Position numbers and translations under genes: made by a program
Notes under the pieces: model-generated
The model's database searches: none
The model's input: only the letters and a program-made list of their open reading frames with translations
Told to the model about the DNA's origin: nothing
NCBI GenBank assembly: GCA_905214265.1
Contig: CAJMLQ010000015.1
Location: 1-36,415 of the forward strand
Reading direction: 5' to 3'
DNA: 36,415 bases
Source of the DNA: an uncultured bacterium
GTDB lineage: Bacteria; Bacillota; Clostridia; Oscillospirales; Ruminococcaceae
Shown: in pieces, positions 1 to 7,019 of the stretch
Layout: each line of letters opens with the position of its first letter
How positions within the stretch are numbered: position 1 is the stretch's first letter

Positions 1-28
1 ATAGCGCATTTGGGAAAAATTTGCAAGA

Positions 29-82
29 CCGAATTCGACACGGCAGTGGTCCCCCGAATTCGCATGGAATTTTCTGCGGGGG
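29..82. repeat. Short direct repeat and hairpin near the left edge
   Basis: The 9-mer CCGAATTCG occurs at 29-37 and again at 54-62. In addition CCCCCG (51-56) can pair with CGGGGG (77-82), with an inner AATTC/GAATT pairing. No open frame covers this stretch. It may be part of a dispersed intergenic repeat or simply structured 3' sequence beyond the regulator gene. Function is unknown. Confidence 0.3.
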
Positions 83-91
83 AAAAGCAAA

Positions 92-129
92 TTTTGGGTC
101 AAGCCTTTTTAAAAAGGCTTGACCCAAAA
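92..129. terminator. Perfect 38-bp palindrome, probable bidirectional terminator
   Basis: TTTTGGGTCAAGCCTTTTT (92-110) is followed immediately by its exact reverse complement (111-129). Either strand gives a stable stem ending in a T run. It lies 8 bp past the stop codon of the AraC-type regulator, so it most likely ends that transcript. Confidence 0.7.
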
Positions 130-137
130 CTTATTGG

Positions 138-941
138 CTACAGCTTCCGGAAGTCTGAGGGGGAATAGCCGGTATACGCTTTGAACCGCTTGGAAAAGTG
201 GTACAGGTCGCGAAAACCGGTTTCCTCCGCTATCTGGGCGATGCTTTCGTCGGTGGACTTCAACAGGCGCTTGGCTTTATCCAGCCGCGCCGCCGTTACA
301 TACTTTAAGGGAGAGGTGCCGAAATATTTCTTGAAAAACGCGATGAAATAATTAGGATGAAAGTGAACGATGTCCGCCAAGTCCTCCAAGGTGATCTCCT
401 CACTGAGGTGGGCGGCAATATAGCTGGTGAGCCGGGTCAGCTTATCCGCCGGAAGGCTTTCGGAAAAATGCATCTCCCCGCCCGCGTCCGCCAGGTAGGC
501 CGCCAGGATCTCCAACAGCGCCGCCTTCCCGCGGAGCCGGGAGAGGGCGTCAGGCCGTTCTACGCTGTCCACCAGCCGGGCAAAGCTGTCCCGCAGCCGC
601 TCCGGATCCGAAACCCGGACGCACAACGGCGTATGGATGGCATCGAAAAGCCGTACACCGCTGCAGCGGGCGGTAAAGTGACACCAATACTTGGTATAGC
701 AGTTGTCGCTGATGGTATAGTAGCTCTGCCGCACGCCCGCCGGCATCAGGAACAGCTCGCCGGGATCTGGATGGTAGACGGTCCCGTCCACCACCAGTTC
801 GCCCTCGCCACTTTGTATAAAATAAAATTTATTATACTCCGGGGTATAGTCCCGCTCTGCCCAGTCGACCCAGCAGTGGGTTAAGTGCGCGTCCAGGACC
901 GTAACCGCGCAGTCATCCAGGAACTGCTCCAGGTACTGCAA
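138..941 (-). CDS. AraC-family transcriptional regulator
   Basis: This 267-residue protein has the two-part AraC layout. A cupin-like sensor half spans about residues 20-95 and contains GELFLMPAGVRQ. A C-terminal double helix-turn-helix spans about 175-265, with ITLEDLADIVHFHPNYF in the first helix-turn-helix and the family signature around IAQIAEETGFRDLYHFSKRF. The start is a TTG (939-941) about 7 nt after GGGAGG. It is divergent from the GH29 fucosidase with about 106 bp between them. By analogy with other AraC/GH pairs it probably controls that gene in response to a sugar. The family assignment is firm; the ligand is unknown. Confidence 0.9.
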   Translation of the reverse strand: MQYLEQFLDDCAVTVLDAHLTHCWVDWAERDYTPEYNKFYFIQSGEGELVVDGTVYHPDPGELFLMPAGVRQSYYTISDNCYTKYWCHFTARCSGVRLFDAIHTPLCVRVSDPERLRDSFARLVDSVERPDALSRLRGKAALLEILAAYLADAGGEMHFSESLPADKLTRLTSYIAAHLSEEITLEDLADIVHFHPNYFIAFFKKYFGTSPLKYVTAARLDKAKRLLKSTDESIAQIAEETGFRDLYHFSKRFKAYTGYSPSDFRKL

Positions 942-1047
942 GCCGCCGCCTCCCTATTTTTTGATAAATGGGCCTTAATTCTATCCATTCCATTATATCG
1001 CAAAAGGCGTAAAATGGGAATAAGCAAATTGCTAAAGGAGGTTTCTC

Positions 1048-2349
1048 ATGAACGAAATCATTGAGGCGCGCACCCAGCGGACCAAGTGGTTCCTGGAAAG
1101 CCGGTTCGGCATGTTCATCCACTGGGGACTTTATGCCATCCCCGCCCGGGGCGAGTGGGTCCGGAGCCAGGAACGGATCCCGGAGAAAGACTATCTGCCC
1201 TTTTTCGAAGAGTTCAATCCGGTGAACTACGATCCCAAGGCCTGGGCAAGGGCGGCAAAAGAGGCCGGGATGAAGTACGCGGTCCTCACGTCCAAGCATC
1301 ATGACGGGTTCTGCCTCTTCGATTCCCAGCTTACGGATTACAAGTCCACCAACACCAAATGCGGCCGAGACCTGGTGCGGGAATTCCTGGATGCGTTCCG
1401 TGCCGAGGGGATCAAGGTGGGGCTTTACTATTCCCTGCTGGACTGGCATCATCCGGATTACCCCCATTACGGGGATACCCATCACCCCATGCGGAATCAT
1501 CCGGAATGCTCCAACGAGAGCCGGGATTTCAGCCGGTATGTGGAGTACCTCCACGGCCAGGTCCGGGAGCTGCTGACCAATTACGGGCGGTTGGACATCA
1601 TGTGGTACGATTTCTCCTACGGAGAGATGTTCGGTGAAAAATGGGAGGCCACCAAGCTGGTGAAAATGGTACGGGAGCTTCAGCCCTGGATTATCCTGGA
1701 CAACCGTTTGGAGGCCGCCGGCGAAAGTTACGGGAGCATCACCGGCGACAATCCCTCTGTCTACTCCGGCGATTTCGCCTCCCCGGAGCAGATGATCCCT
1801 CCGGAGGGAATGACCGACATCCACGGAAAATCCATCCCCTGGGAGTCCTGCATCACTTTAAACGACCACTGGGGCTACTGCTCTGCTGACCGCCACTACA
1901 AACCGGCCCGGATGGTGGTGCGCAGCCTGGTGGAGTGCGTGAGCAAAAACGGCAATATGCTCCTCAACGTGGGACCCAATGCCAAAGGGGAGATTCCGGA
2001 GGAATCTCTGGCTATCCTGAAGGAAGTGGGCCGGTGGATGAAGGAAAACGGCGAGTCCATCTACGGCTGCGGCATATCGGAGCTGCCCAAGCCAGAATGG
2101 GGCCGGTATACCCAAAAGGGCAAGAAGGTTTACGCCCACATTTTCGAAGAGAGCGTCAATGCCGTGACGGTAGATCTGCCGCCGGACCGAATCGAAAAAG
2201 CGAGGCTGCTCCGCGACGGCGCGGAGATTTGGCTGGAAAAACCGTGGAACGCGGCAGCTTTCCCCAGCAAGACCTTTTTCACCTTCGGCGGGCAGTCCTT
2301 CCCGCTGCCGGATGAAACCGATACGGTAGTAGAACTGACTCTGAAATAA
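1048..2349 (+). CDS. GH29 alpha-L-fucosidase, cytoplasmic
   Basis: The protein (433 aa) starts with the GH29 signature RFGMFIHWGLYAIPARGEW and continues with AKEAGMKYAVLTSKHHDGF, which carries the conserved His pair. The strand with the presumed nucleophile Asp reads LDIMWYDFSYGEM, and a family-typical NGNMLLNVGPNAKGEIP follows. A short C-terminal beta domain begins near residue 345. There is no signal peptide, so it should act inside the cell on imported fuco-oligosaccharides or fucosides; no transporter lies within the window. AAAGGAGG precedes the ATG at good spacing. The AraC gene upstream is divergent, and the convergent isomerase downstream shares a terminator hairpin. Family is certain; linkage preference cannot be read from sequence. 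Confidence 0.93.
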   Translation: MNEIIEARTQRTKWFLESRFGMFIHWGLYAIPARGEWVRSQERIPEKDYLPFFEEFNPVNYDPKAWARAAKEAGMKYAVLTSKHHDGFCLFDSQLTDYKSTNTKCGRDLVREFLDAFRAEGIKVGLYYSLLDWHHPDYPHYGDTHHPMRNHPECSNESRDFSRYVEYLHGQVRELLTNYGRLDIMWYDFSYGEMFGEKWEATKLVKMVRELQPWIILDNRLEAAGESYGSITGDNPSVYSGDFASPEQMIPPEGMTDIHGKSIPWESCITLNDHWGYCSADRHYKPARMVVRSLVECVSKNGNMLLNVGPNAKGEIPEESLAILKEVGRWMKENGESIYGCGISELPKPEWGRYTQKGKKVYAHIFEESVNAVTVDLPPDRIEKARLLRDGAEIWLEKPWNAAAFPSKTFFTFGGQSFPLPDETDTVVELTLK

Positions 2350-2360
2350 AACAAAAAGCT

Positions 2361-2390
2361 GGCCCGGGATTTTCGAAAAAATCCCGGGCT
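2361..2390. terminator. Bidirectional terminator between convergent genes
   Basis: GCCCGGGATTTT pairs exactly with AAAATCCCGGGC around a short CGAA loop. T-rich arms lie on both strands. It sits between the fucosidase stop and the isomerase stop and can serve both. Confidence 0.8.
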
Positions 2391-2426
2391 TCCTTTCGCC
2401 TATTCCAAAATTTCCGGCTTACCGAT

Positions 2427-3341
2427 CTACAGAACGAACTGGCGCATATAGTTGCGGCTGAGGAGGATGGACTTCTTCACGTCATCCAGGCTCTTTTCAA
2501 AGGCCTTGTCCTCGACCTCGATGCAGGTGCAGCCGGTGTATCCGATATCCGTCAACGCGGAAACATACTTGCCCCAATCCACATCACCCAGGCCGGGGAG
2601 CTTGGGGGACATGTACTGGAGAGGAGTAGCCATAATGCCTACTTCCCGCAGCTTGTCGGGATAAATCTTGATATCCTTATAGTGGACGTGGAAGATCCGG
2701 TCCTTGAACTCATAGAGGGGCTTGATGTAATCGATCTGCTGCCACACAAAGTGAGAGGGGTCGTAGTTGAGGCCGAAGCTCTTGCTGGGGATGATCTCGA
2801 ACAGACGCCGCCAGATGGCAGGGGTGGTCATCAGGTTCTGCCCGCCGGGCCACTCGTCGTTGGAGAAAAGCATCGGGCAATTTTCAATGCCGATGCGGAT
2901 GCCGTTTTCCTCGGCAAAGGCGACGATGGGTGGCCAGACTTCTTTGAAAATCTCGATGTTCTCGTCGACATTTTTATGAGGGTCCCGGCCGACAAAGGTG
3001 TTTACCGTTCCGACGCCCAACAGCTTTGCGGCCTTGATGAGCTTTTTGATGTGGGCGATGTACACGGCGCGCTTTTCCAGATCAGGATCCATGGTGTTGG
3101 GGTAATACGCCAGAGCGGAAATTTCGATACCCCTTTTGGCACAGTAATCGTTGATGTAGGCGGCTTTGGCCTCGTCGACCTCGTCGACGTTGATGTGGGT
3201 CACGCCGGCGTAGCGGCGCTCGGCCTTGCCCTTGGGCCAGCAGCAGACCTCCACGCACTCAAAACCGTTTTCCGAAGCAAAGTCGATCATTTCTTCGAAA
3301 GAAAGCTCGCCCAGAATCGCGCTGACAAATCCTAATTTCAT
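2427..3341 (-). CDS. Sugar phosphate isomerase/epimerase-like TIM-barrel protein
   Basis: The 304-residue protein belongs to the AP-endonuclease-2-like (xylose isomerase-like) TIM-barrel family. Likely metal-site strands are visible: GIRIGIENCPM (Glu), GLNYDPSHFVWQQ (Asp/His), IFHVHYKDIKI (His) and CTCIEVED near the end (Glu). Relatives include inosose isomerases, tagatose/psicose epimerases and hydroxypyruvate isomerases; the substrate here is not determinable. The ATG at 3341 is preferred over a GTG three codons upstream, because the GTG lies inside the ribosome-binding region AGGTGAT. The gene has a clear SigA-type promoter and an upstream cre/LacI-like operator, which supports a catabolic role alongside the fucosidase. 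Confidence 0.85.
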   Translation of the reverse strand: MKLGFVSAILGELSFEEMIDFASENGFECVEVCCWPKGKAERRYAGVTHINVDEVDEAKAAYINDYCAKRGIEISALAYYPNTMDPDLEKRAVYIAHIKKLIKAAKLLGVGTVNTFVGRDPHKNVDENIEIFKEVWPPIVAFAEENGIRIGIENCPMLFSNDEWPGGQNLMTTPAIWRRLFEIIPSKSFGLNYDPSHFVWQQIDYIKPLYEFKDRIFHVHYKDIKIYPDKLREVGIMATPLQYMSPKLPGLGDVDWGKYVSALTDIGYTGCTCIEVEDKAFEKSLDDVKKSILLSRNYMRQFVL

Positions 3342-3392
3342 CGGGATCACCTATCCTTTCCAAAATGCGAGGCAGCGGCCTCATTCAAGACC

Positions 3393-3444
3393 AGTATAAC
3401 AAAAACCAGCCCGCAATGCAAGGGGTTTTGTAATCGTTTACAAA
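3393..3444 (-). promoter_or_regulatory. SigA promoter with upstream cre/LacI-type operator
   Basis: Read on the minus strand, TTGCAT (3416-3421) and TATACT (3393-3398) are separated by exactly 17 bp. Just upstream of the -35, TTTGTAATCGTTTACAAA (3427-3444) is a dyad with 7-bp arms and a central CG. It fits the catabolite-responsive-element pattern WTGNAANCGNWNNCW. It drives the isomerase gene. A site upstream of the -35 could support activation or looping repression; CcpA versus a dedicated LacI-type protein cannot be decided here. Confidence 0.7.
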
Positions 3445-3485
3445 TAATTTTTGTTGTCCGCCACTCCGGGTTGGCCAGACAGAGG

Positions 3486-3516
3486 AAAAGGCAGCCGGGA
3501 AAATTCCCCGGCTGCC
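3486..3516 (-). terminator. Intrinsic terminator after the Cys-rich gene
   Basis: GGCAGCCGGG (3490-3499) pairs with CCCGGCTGCC (3507-3516). On the minus strand a short T run follows. It lies about 80 bp past the stop of the 152-residue gene. Confidence 0.6.
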
Positions 3517-3596
3517 TGGCGTCAGAATTTTGCAGGCCGCACGGCAGGGCGGCAGACACCATTCGCGTTGGATAGATCCGATTCCGCCGGAACTAG

Positions 3597-4055
3597 CTAG
3601 AGTGAAATCTGCCCACCGGAACATGGGCAAACCGGCGGCGTTTCCGACGTGCTCTCCAGCCGGACCTGGAAGCAGACCCGGATCTCGCAGCCGCAGCCGC
3701 TCTCCACCTGGGGCGGATTGAGGAAAAATACCCGGGCATCCGGATCCAAGTCGAAGAAGAGGACATCTCCTTCCTCATAAGCCGTCCGTTCCTGTCCGCA
3801 GGAGTCGATATACCGAACCCGGACGCCGTATTCGGCGCGAAGGATCGTATGGCCGCAGGCGGAAAAAAAACGGGTAGCTACATGGCAGACGCTGGCGTCA
3901 CAGACACAGGCCGCGCCCTCGACGGACATAGTTTTGCAGACGCATTGGCTACCGCCGGTAATTGTCACCGGACCGCTGGACGCCGTGACCTGGTAAGAGG
4001 TTCCGCCGACGGTATAGGTTCCCGCCGCTTGAGCGGTATTGACAAACTGTTTCAA
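3597..4055 (-). CDS. Cys-rich hypothetical protein paired with a DUF11 protein
   Basis: I do not recognise this 152-residue protein. It has 12 cysteines, several as C-x-C pairs (CVC twice, CGC, CPC), and beta-strand-rich sequence. No signal peptide, transmembrane segment or sorting motif is visible. The start is a TTG (4053-4055) seven nt after AAAAGGGG. It follows the DUF11 gene by 23 bp on the same strand, so the two are probably one transcript. Cys-rich proteins without export signals beside DUF11 proteins suggest a disulfide-crosslinked structure assembled from the cytoplasm, such as a spore coat or exosporium layer. That is inference; no sporulation promoter could be assigned with confidence. 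Confidence 0.7.
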   Translation of the reverse strand: MKQFVNTAQAAGTYTVGGTSYQVTASSGPVTITGGSQCVCKTMSVEGAACVCDASVCHVATRFFSACGHTILRAEYGVRVRYIDSCGQERTAYEEGDVLFFDLDPDARVFFLNPPQVESGCGCEIRVCFQVRLESTSETPPVCPCSGGQISL

Positions 4056-4078
4056 GAAAAAACCCCTTTTCTATGGAT

Positions 4079-5206
4079 TTACAGGCAGGCGGCAACGCCG
4101 AACCGGACGGAGATGGACTGCCCGGCAGCCAACGTCCCCACCGGAATTCCGCTTTCCGGGCTGCAGTTTATGACGGGTTTTCTTCCCACAACGGTGGAAT
4201 TAGGCAGATAGGTCATTCCCTGGGGAAGCGGATCCGTGACGGTTACGCCGGTCAGAGTCACATTTCCGGTATTGGTCACGGTAACAGTATAGGTGACCGT
4301 CTCGCCGCTGCACGCCACGACCTGCTTGTTAGCGGTCTTCCTCACCTTCAGCGCGCCGTTCAAAACGGTAGCCGCCACGGTGTTGGAGGAAACCTGGCCG
4401 GTATAAGAGACACAAGAAACCGTGTAGGAATACGAAGCAGAAGCGGTATTTGAGAGCGTACCCGGCGCATCCGCGCCGATCAGGGCAGAAAAGGTGATGA
4501 CCGCCCGGCCGGTATTTGCGGCGACGGTCCCCACCTGGATCCCTGTCTGCAGCGTCTGTCCCGCGGGAACGGCAGCGCCGTTCAGCCGGAGGTCTCTCAC
4601 CGTCAGCGAGAGGGGAAGCGACGTATCCCGTACCACGACGCTGCTGAGCGGAACGGAGGCGGTGTTGGAAAAGGTCAGGGTATACCGGAGGGTTTCCCCC
4701 GGCCGGGCGGAAGATGGGCTGACGGTTATCTGGAGAATGGGCCTTACCGTGGGAATCTGAACCAGGGAATCGTTGGAGACAGCGACCTCGCGGATGATCG
4801 GGCCGCCCACAGCCGTACGGTAGGTGTAATCGGCTACGGCGCGATTGGTAATAGGCTCTGTGACGTTGGAGTTGACCGTGGCACGGTAGCGCAGGCTCAC
4901 GGAAGCCCCAGAATTCAGAGAGCCGACAGAAATTCCGGTCTCCAACCGCTCGCCCGTTTCCGGTGCGGGGACGATGGAACCGGAAACAAGGGTCAGGCCC
5001 ACGGGAAGGCTATCGACAAACTGCACCGTATCAAGGGGCATGGTACCCCGGTTTGTCAGGGTCAGGGTATAGGTGATGGTATCGCCTGGAAGGGCTGCGC
5101 TTTTGTCCGCAGTTTTTGCAAAATCCGTCACAGTCGCCAAAACACCGGGCTGCTCGTCCGCCGACGGCAAATCGGTCCTCGGATCAAAAGCATCGTAATT
5201 GTCCAT
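4079..5206 (-). CDS. DUF11 triple-repeat protein without export signal
   Basis: The protein (375 aa) is built from three DUF11 beta-sandwich repeats at about residues 28-145, 155-265 and 280-375. Repeat hallmarks are GDTITYTLTLTNRGT, GETLRYTLTFSNTAS and GETVTYTVTVTNTGN, each followed by a xVxDxLP-like turn. Most DUF11 proteins are secreted and wall-anchored. This one begins directly at MDNYDAFDP and has neither signal peptide nor LPXTG, and it stops right after repeat three. The ATG at 5206 is spaced well from AGGAG; an ATG two codons upstream is too close. It is probably co-transcribed with the Cys-rich gene downstream. The role is probably structural; the location is unknown. Confidence 0.82.
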   Translation of the reverse strand: MDNYDAFDPRTDLPSADEQPGVLATVTDFAKTADKSAALPGDTITYTLTLTNRGTMPLDTVQFVDSLPVGLTLVSGSIVPAPETGERLETGISVGSLNSGASVSLRYRATVNSNVTEPITNRAVADYTYRTAVGGPIIREVAVSNDSLVQIPTVRPILQITVSPSSARPGETLRYTLTFSNTASVPLSSVVVRDTSLPLSLTVRDLRLNGAAVPAGQTLQTGIQVGTVAANTGRAVITFSALIGADAPGTLSNTASASYSYTVSCVSYTGQVSSNTVAATVLNGALKVRKTANKQVVACSGETVTYTVTVTNTGNVTLTGVTVTDPLPQGMTYLPNSTVVGRKPVINCSPESGIPVGTLAAGQSISVRFGVAACL

Positions 5207-5360
5207 AAGCATTCTCCTGTAGATGTCAGTTGGGGTTTGAGAGAGCTCTCCCTACAGGATACGAAGCTGGGCCGGCAGTGGTGACGAAATCGCCATCCCG
5301 CTGGTTTTTCTTCAAAACGGCCATGATTTTTCGAAAAAGAAGGGGTGACAGGTTCTCCAC

Positions 5361-5402
5361 AAAAAAACAGCGGAAAGGAGCCGCTGCCGGCTTCTTTCCG
5401 CT
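5361..5402 (-). terminator. Intrinsic terminator of the HD-domain gene
   Basis: AGCGGAAAG pairs with CTTTCCGCT, extended by an inner AGCC/GGCT pairing (5369-5402). On the minus strand a run of seven T follows. It lies 36 bp past the HD gene stop. The rest of the 5207-5438 gap shows no gene. Confidence 0.8.
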
Positions 5403-5438
5403 ACCCATTGTTTTATTTTTCGAGGCACCCGTTCCTGC

Positions 5439-6008
5439 TTAAAAGTCCCGCAGTTCCGGAGGGAGCTCCTTCATGGCGTCCAGTGTTCGCGCAAGAAGGG
5501 TGTCCAGATCCCAGCCCAGCAACTCCGCGCCGCGGCCGATCACCTCCCGGGAACATCCGGCCGCAAAGGCCGGGGTCTTATATTTTTTCTTCAGAGATTT
5601 CAGCTCCATATCCGCGACGCTCCGGGAGGGACGCATCCGGGCCGCCGCACCGATCAGCCCGGTCAGCTCGTCAGTGGCGTAGAGGATTTTTTCCATGATA
5701 TGCTCCGGCTTCAGATCCACAGTGATCCCCCATCCGTGGCTGGCACAGGCGCGGATCAGTTCCGGATCCAGCTCCAGCCCGGCCATCAGCTCCTGCTCCT
5801 TTTTGCAGTGCTCCTCCGGCCAACGTTCAAAGTCCAGGTCGTGAAGAAGACCCACGGTCGCCCAAAATTCCTCCCGCTCCGGATCATACTCCCGGGCAAA
5901 GCATCGCATGACGCCGGAAACCGTCTTGGCGTGGCGGATGTGAAAAGGGTCCTCGTTATACTGGCGGAGGATTCCTTCTGCTTCGGCGATTGAGGGCACA
6001 TGGCTCAT
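5439..6008 (-). CDS. HD-domain hydrolase
   Basis: This 189-residue protein carries the HD metal-binding set: FHIRHA near residue 22, the HD pair in LLHDLDFE, ACASHGWG, and Asp in YATDELTG. Small stand-alone HD proteins of this type are usually phosphohydrolases; the substrate is not predictable. The ATG at 6008 follows AAAGGAAG by a normal distance and the HD similarity starts soon after. A longer frame to 6188 would run through the gene's own promoter and is rejected. It is divergent from the Rrf2 pair and monocistronic, with its own promoter and terminator. Confidence 0.85.
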   Translation of the reverse strand: MSHVPSIAEAEGILRQYNEDPFHIRHAKTVSGVMRCFAREYDPEREEFWATVGLLHDLDFERWPEEHCKKEQELMAGLELDPELIRACASHGWGITVDLKPEHIMEKILYATDELTGLIGAAARMRPSRSVADMELKSLKKKYKTPAFAAGCSREVIGRGAELLGWDLDTLLARTLDAMKELPPELRDF

Positions 6009-6045
6009 AACACTGTACTTCCTTTCTTTTTTCAATGCTGCCCTT

Positions 6046-6074
6046 ATCATAGCACAAGCGTTTCGCCGGGTCAA
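6046..6074 (-). promoter_or_regulatory. Promoter of the HD-domain gene
   Basis: On the minus strand TTGACC (6069-6074) and TATGAT (6046-6051) are spaced by 17 bp, about 38 bp upstream of the start codon. It is back-to-back with the Rrf2 promoter, with about 20 bp between the two -35 boxes. Confidence 0.75.
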
Positions 6075-6093
6075 TAGGGGTGAGAAAGGATGA

Positions 6094-6129
6094 TTGAAAA
6101 ATTTTTTCTTTTGTATTATACTAATACAA
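6094..6129 (+). promoter_or_regulatory. Rrf2-pair promoter with palindromic operator on the -10
   Basis: TTGAAA (6094-6099) and TATACT (6117-6122) are spaced by 17 bp. The -10 lies inside a perfect dyad, TTGTATTA-TAC-TAATACAA (6111-6129). A dimeric regulator bound here would block RNA polymerase. The nearest candidate is one or both downstream Rrf2 proteins, as autorepressors. The DNA is seen directly; the binding partner is inference. Confidence 0.75.
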
Positions 6130-6171
6130 TAAGAACGCATGCGCGCTGCGGGACGCGAGAAAGGGACCCTT

Positions 6172-6618
6172 ATGAAGTTATCCACCAAAAGCCGTTACGC
6201 TCTGGAGGCGATGCTCTATCTGGCGGCCAGCTCTCCCGGCCAACCGGCCAGCATCCGCCAGGTGTCCGAGGGAACCGGCATTTCCGACAGCTATCTGGAG
6301 CAGATCTTCTTCCGGCTACGGAAGGCCGGCCTTTTGGCGGCGGTAAGGGGTGCGGGCGGCGGTTTTTACCCTGCCCGGGAGCTTTCCGAGATCACAGCCG
6401 GAGAAATTGTCCGCACCATGGAGGACGGCGCCACGCCGGTCCTGTGCGTGGACGATCCTTCCCAATGCAAAAGCCGGCTGACCGCCTGCTGCAAAACCCG
6501 AAGCCTTTGGGTACGGATCTCCGAAGAGATTTACCAGAGGCTGGACGATGAGAGCCTGTCCGGCCTGCGGGACCGGTACCTCGCTTCCCTGGCGGACGGA
6601 AAAGGAGGTGCGGAATGA
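6172..6618 (+). CDS. Rrf2-family regulator with IscR-like Cys cluster
   Basis: The 148-residue protein begins MKLSTKSRYALEAMLYLA, the standard Rrf2 start, followed by a winged helix-turn-helix whose recognition region reads GISDSYLEQIFFRLRKAGL and a wing with VRGAGGGF. Cysteines at 92, 99, 106 and 107 form C-x6-C-x6-CC, close to the C92/C98/C104 Fe-S ligands of IscR. It could therefore bind an iron-sulfur cluster and sense iron, oxygen or NO. The ATG at 6172 follows GAAAGGG. It overlaps the next Rrf2 gene by 4 bp (ATGA), so the two are translationally coupled and could form a heterodimer. Confidence 0.88.
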   Translation: MKLSTKSRYALEAMLYLAASSPGQPASIRQVSEGTGISDSYLEQIFFRLRKAGLLAAVRGAGGGFYPARELSEITAGEIVRTMEDGATPVLCVDDPSQCKSRLTACCKTRSLWVRISEEIYQRLDDESLSGLRDRYLASLADGKGGAE

Positions 6619-7019
6619 AAATTTCAACGAAGGGCCGGTATGGGCTCCGGGCCATGCTGGACTTGGCCCGCCATCGGGGACCTGGGTTTCTTTCCTTGGC
6701 GGAGATCTCCCGGATGGAGGGTCTTTCCTATAACTATCTGGAGAGCCTGTTCGCTTCGTTGAAACGGGCCGGCCTGGTGACCGGGTCCGCCGGAGCCCAA
6801 GGCGGCTACCGCCTGACCCGTCCGCCGGAAGAAATCACCGCCCGGATGGTCCTGGAACCCCTGGAAAAGGATCTTTCCATCACCGACCGGGACACCGATT
6901 CTCCCTGTGGCCCGCTCCGAGCCTTTTTAGAAAGGGAAATCTGGGATCCGGTGGACGAAGGCGTTCTGCGGGTTTTGGAAACCACCACGCTGCGGGACCT
7001 GGTGGGGCAGGACGGCTGA
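6615..7019 (+). CDS. Second Rrf2-family regulator, lacks the Cys cluster
   Basis: The 134-residue protein begins MKISTKGRYGLRAMLDLARH and has the same winged helix-turn-helix (LSYNYLESLFASLKRAGLV, then GAQGGYRL). Only one Cys is present in the region where the upstream paralogue has four, so it probably cannot hold a cluster alone. AAAGGAGG sits just before the ATG inside the upstream gene. The tandem arrangement suggests duplication followed by division of labour. Its stop is adjacent to the convergent carboxypeptidase stop, with no intergenic space. Confidence 0.88.
   Translation: MKISTKGRYGLRAMLDLARHRGPGFLSLAEISRMEGLSYNYLESLFASLKRAGLVTGSAGAQGGYRLTRPPEEITARMVLEPLEKDLSITDRDTDSPCGPLRAFLEREIWDPVDEGVLRVLETTTLRDLVGQDG

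Noticed and set aside
5239..5250. GAGAGCTCTC palindrome upstream of the DUF11 gene as an operator
   Set aside because: It is short and not placed relative to a recognisable promoter. No sigma factor pattern, including sporulation types, could be assigned with confidence.
6009..6188. N-terminal extension of the HD protein
   Set aside because: It would cross the gene's own promoter and the divergent Rrf2 promoter and lacks similarity to HD proteins.
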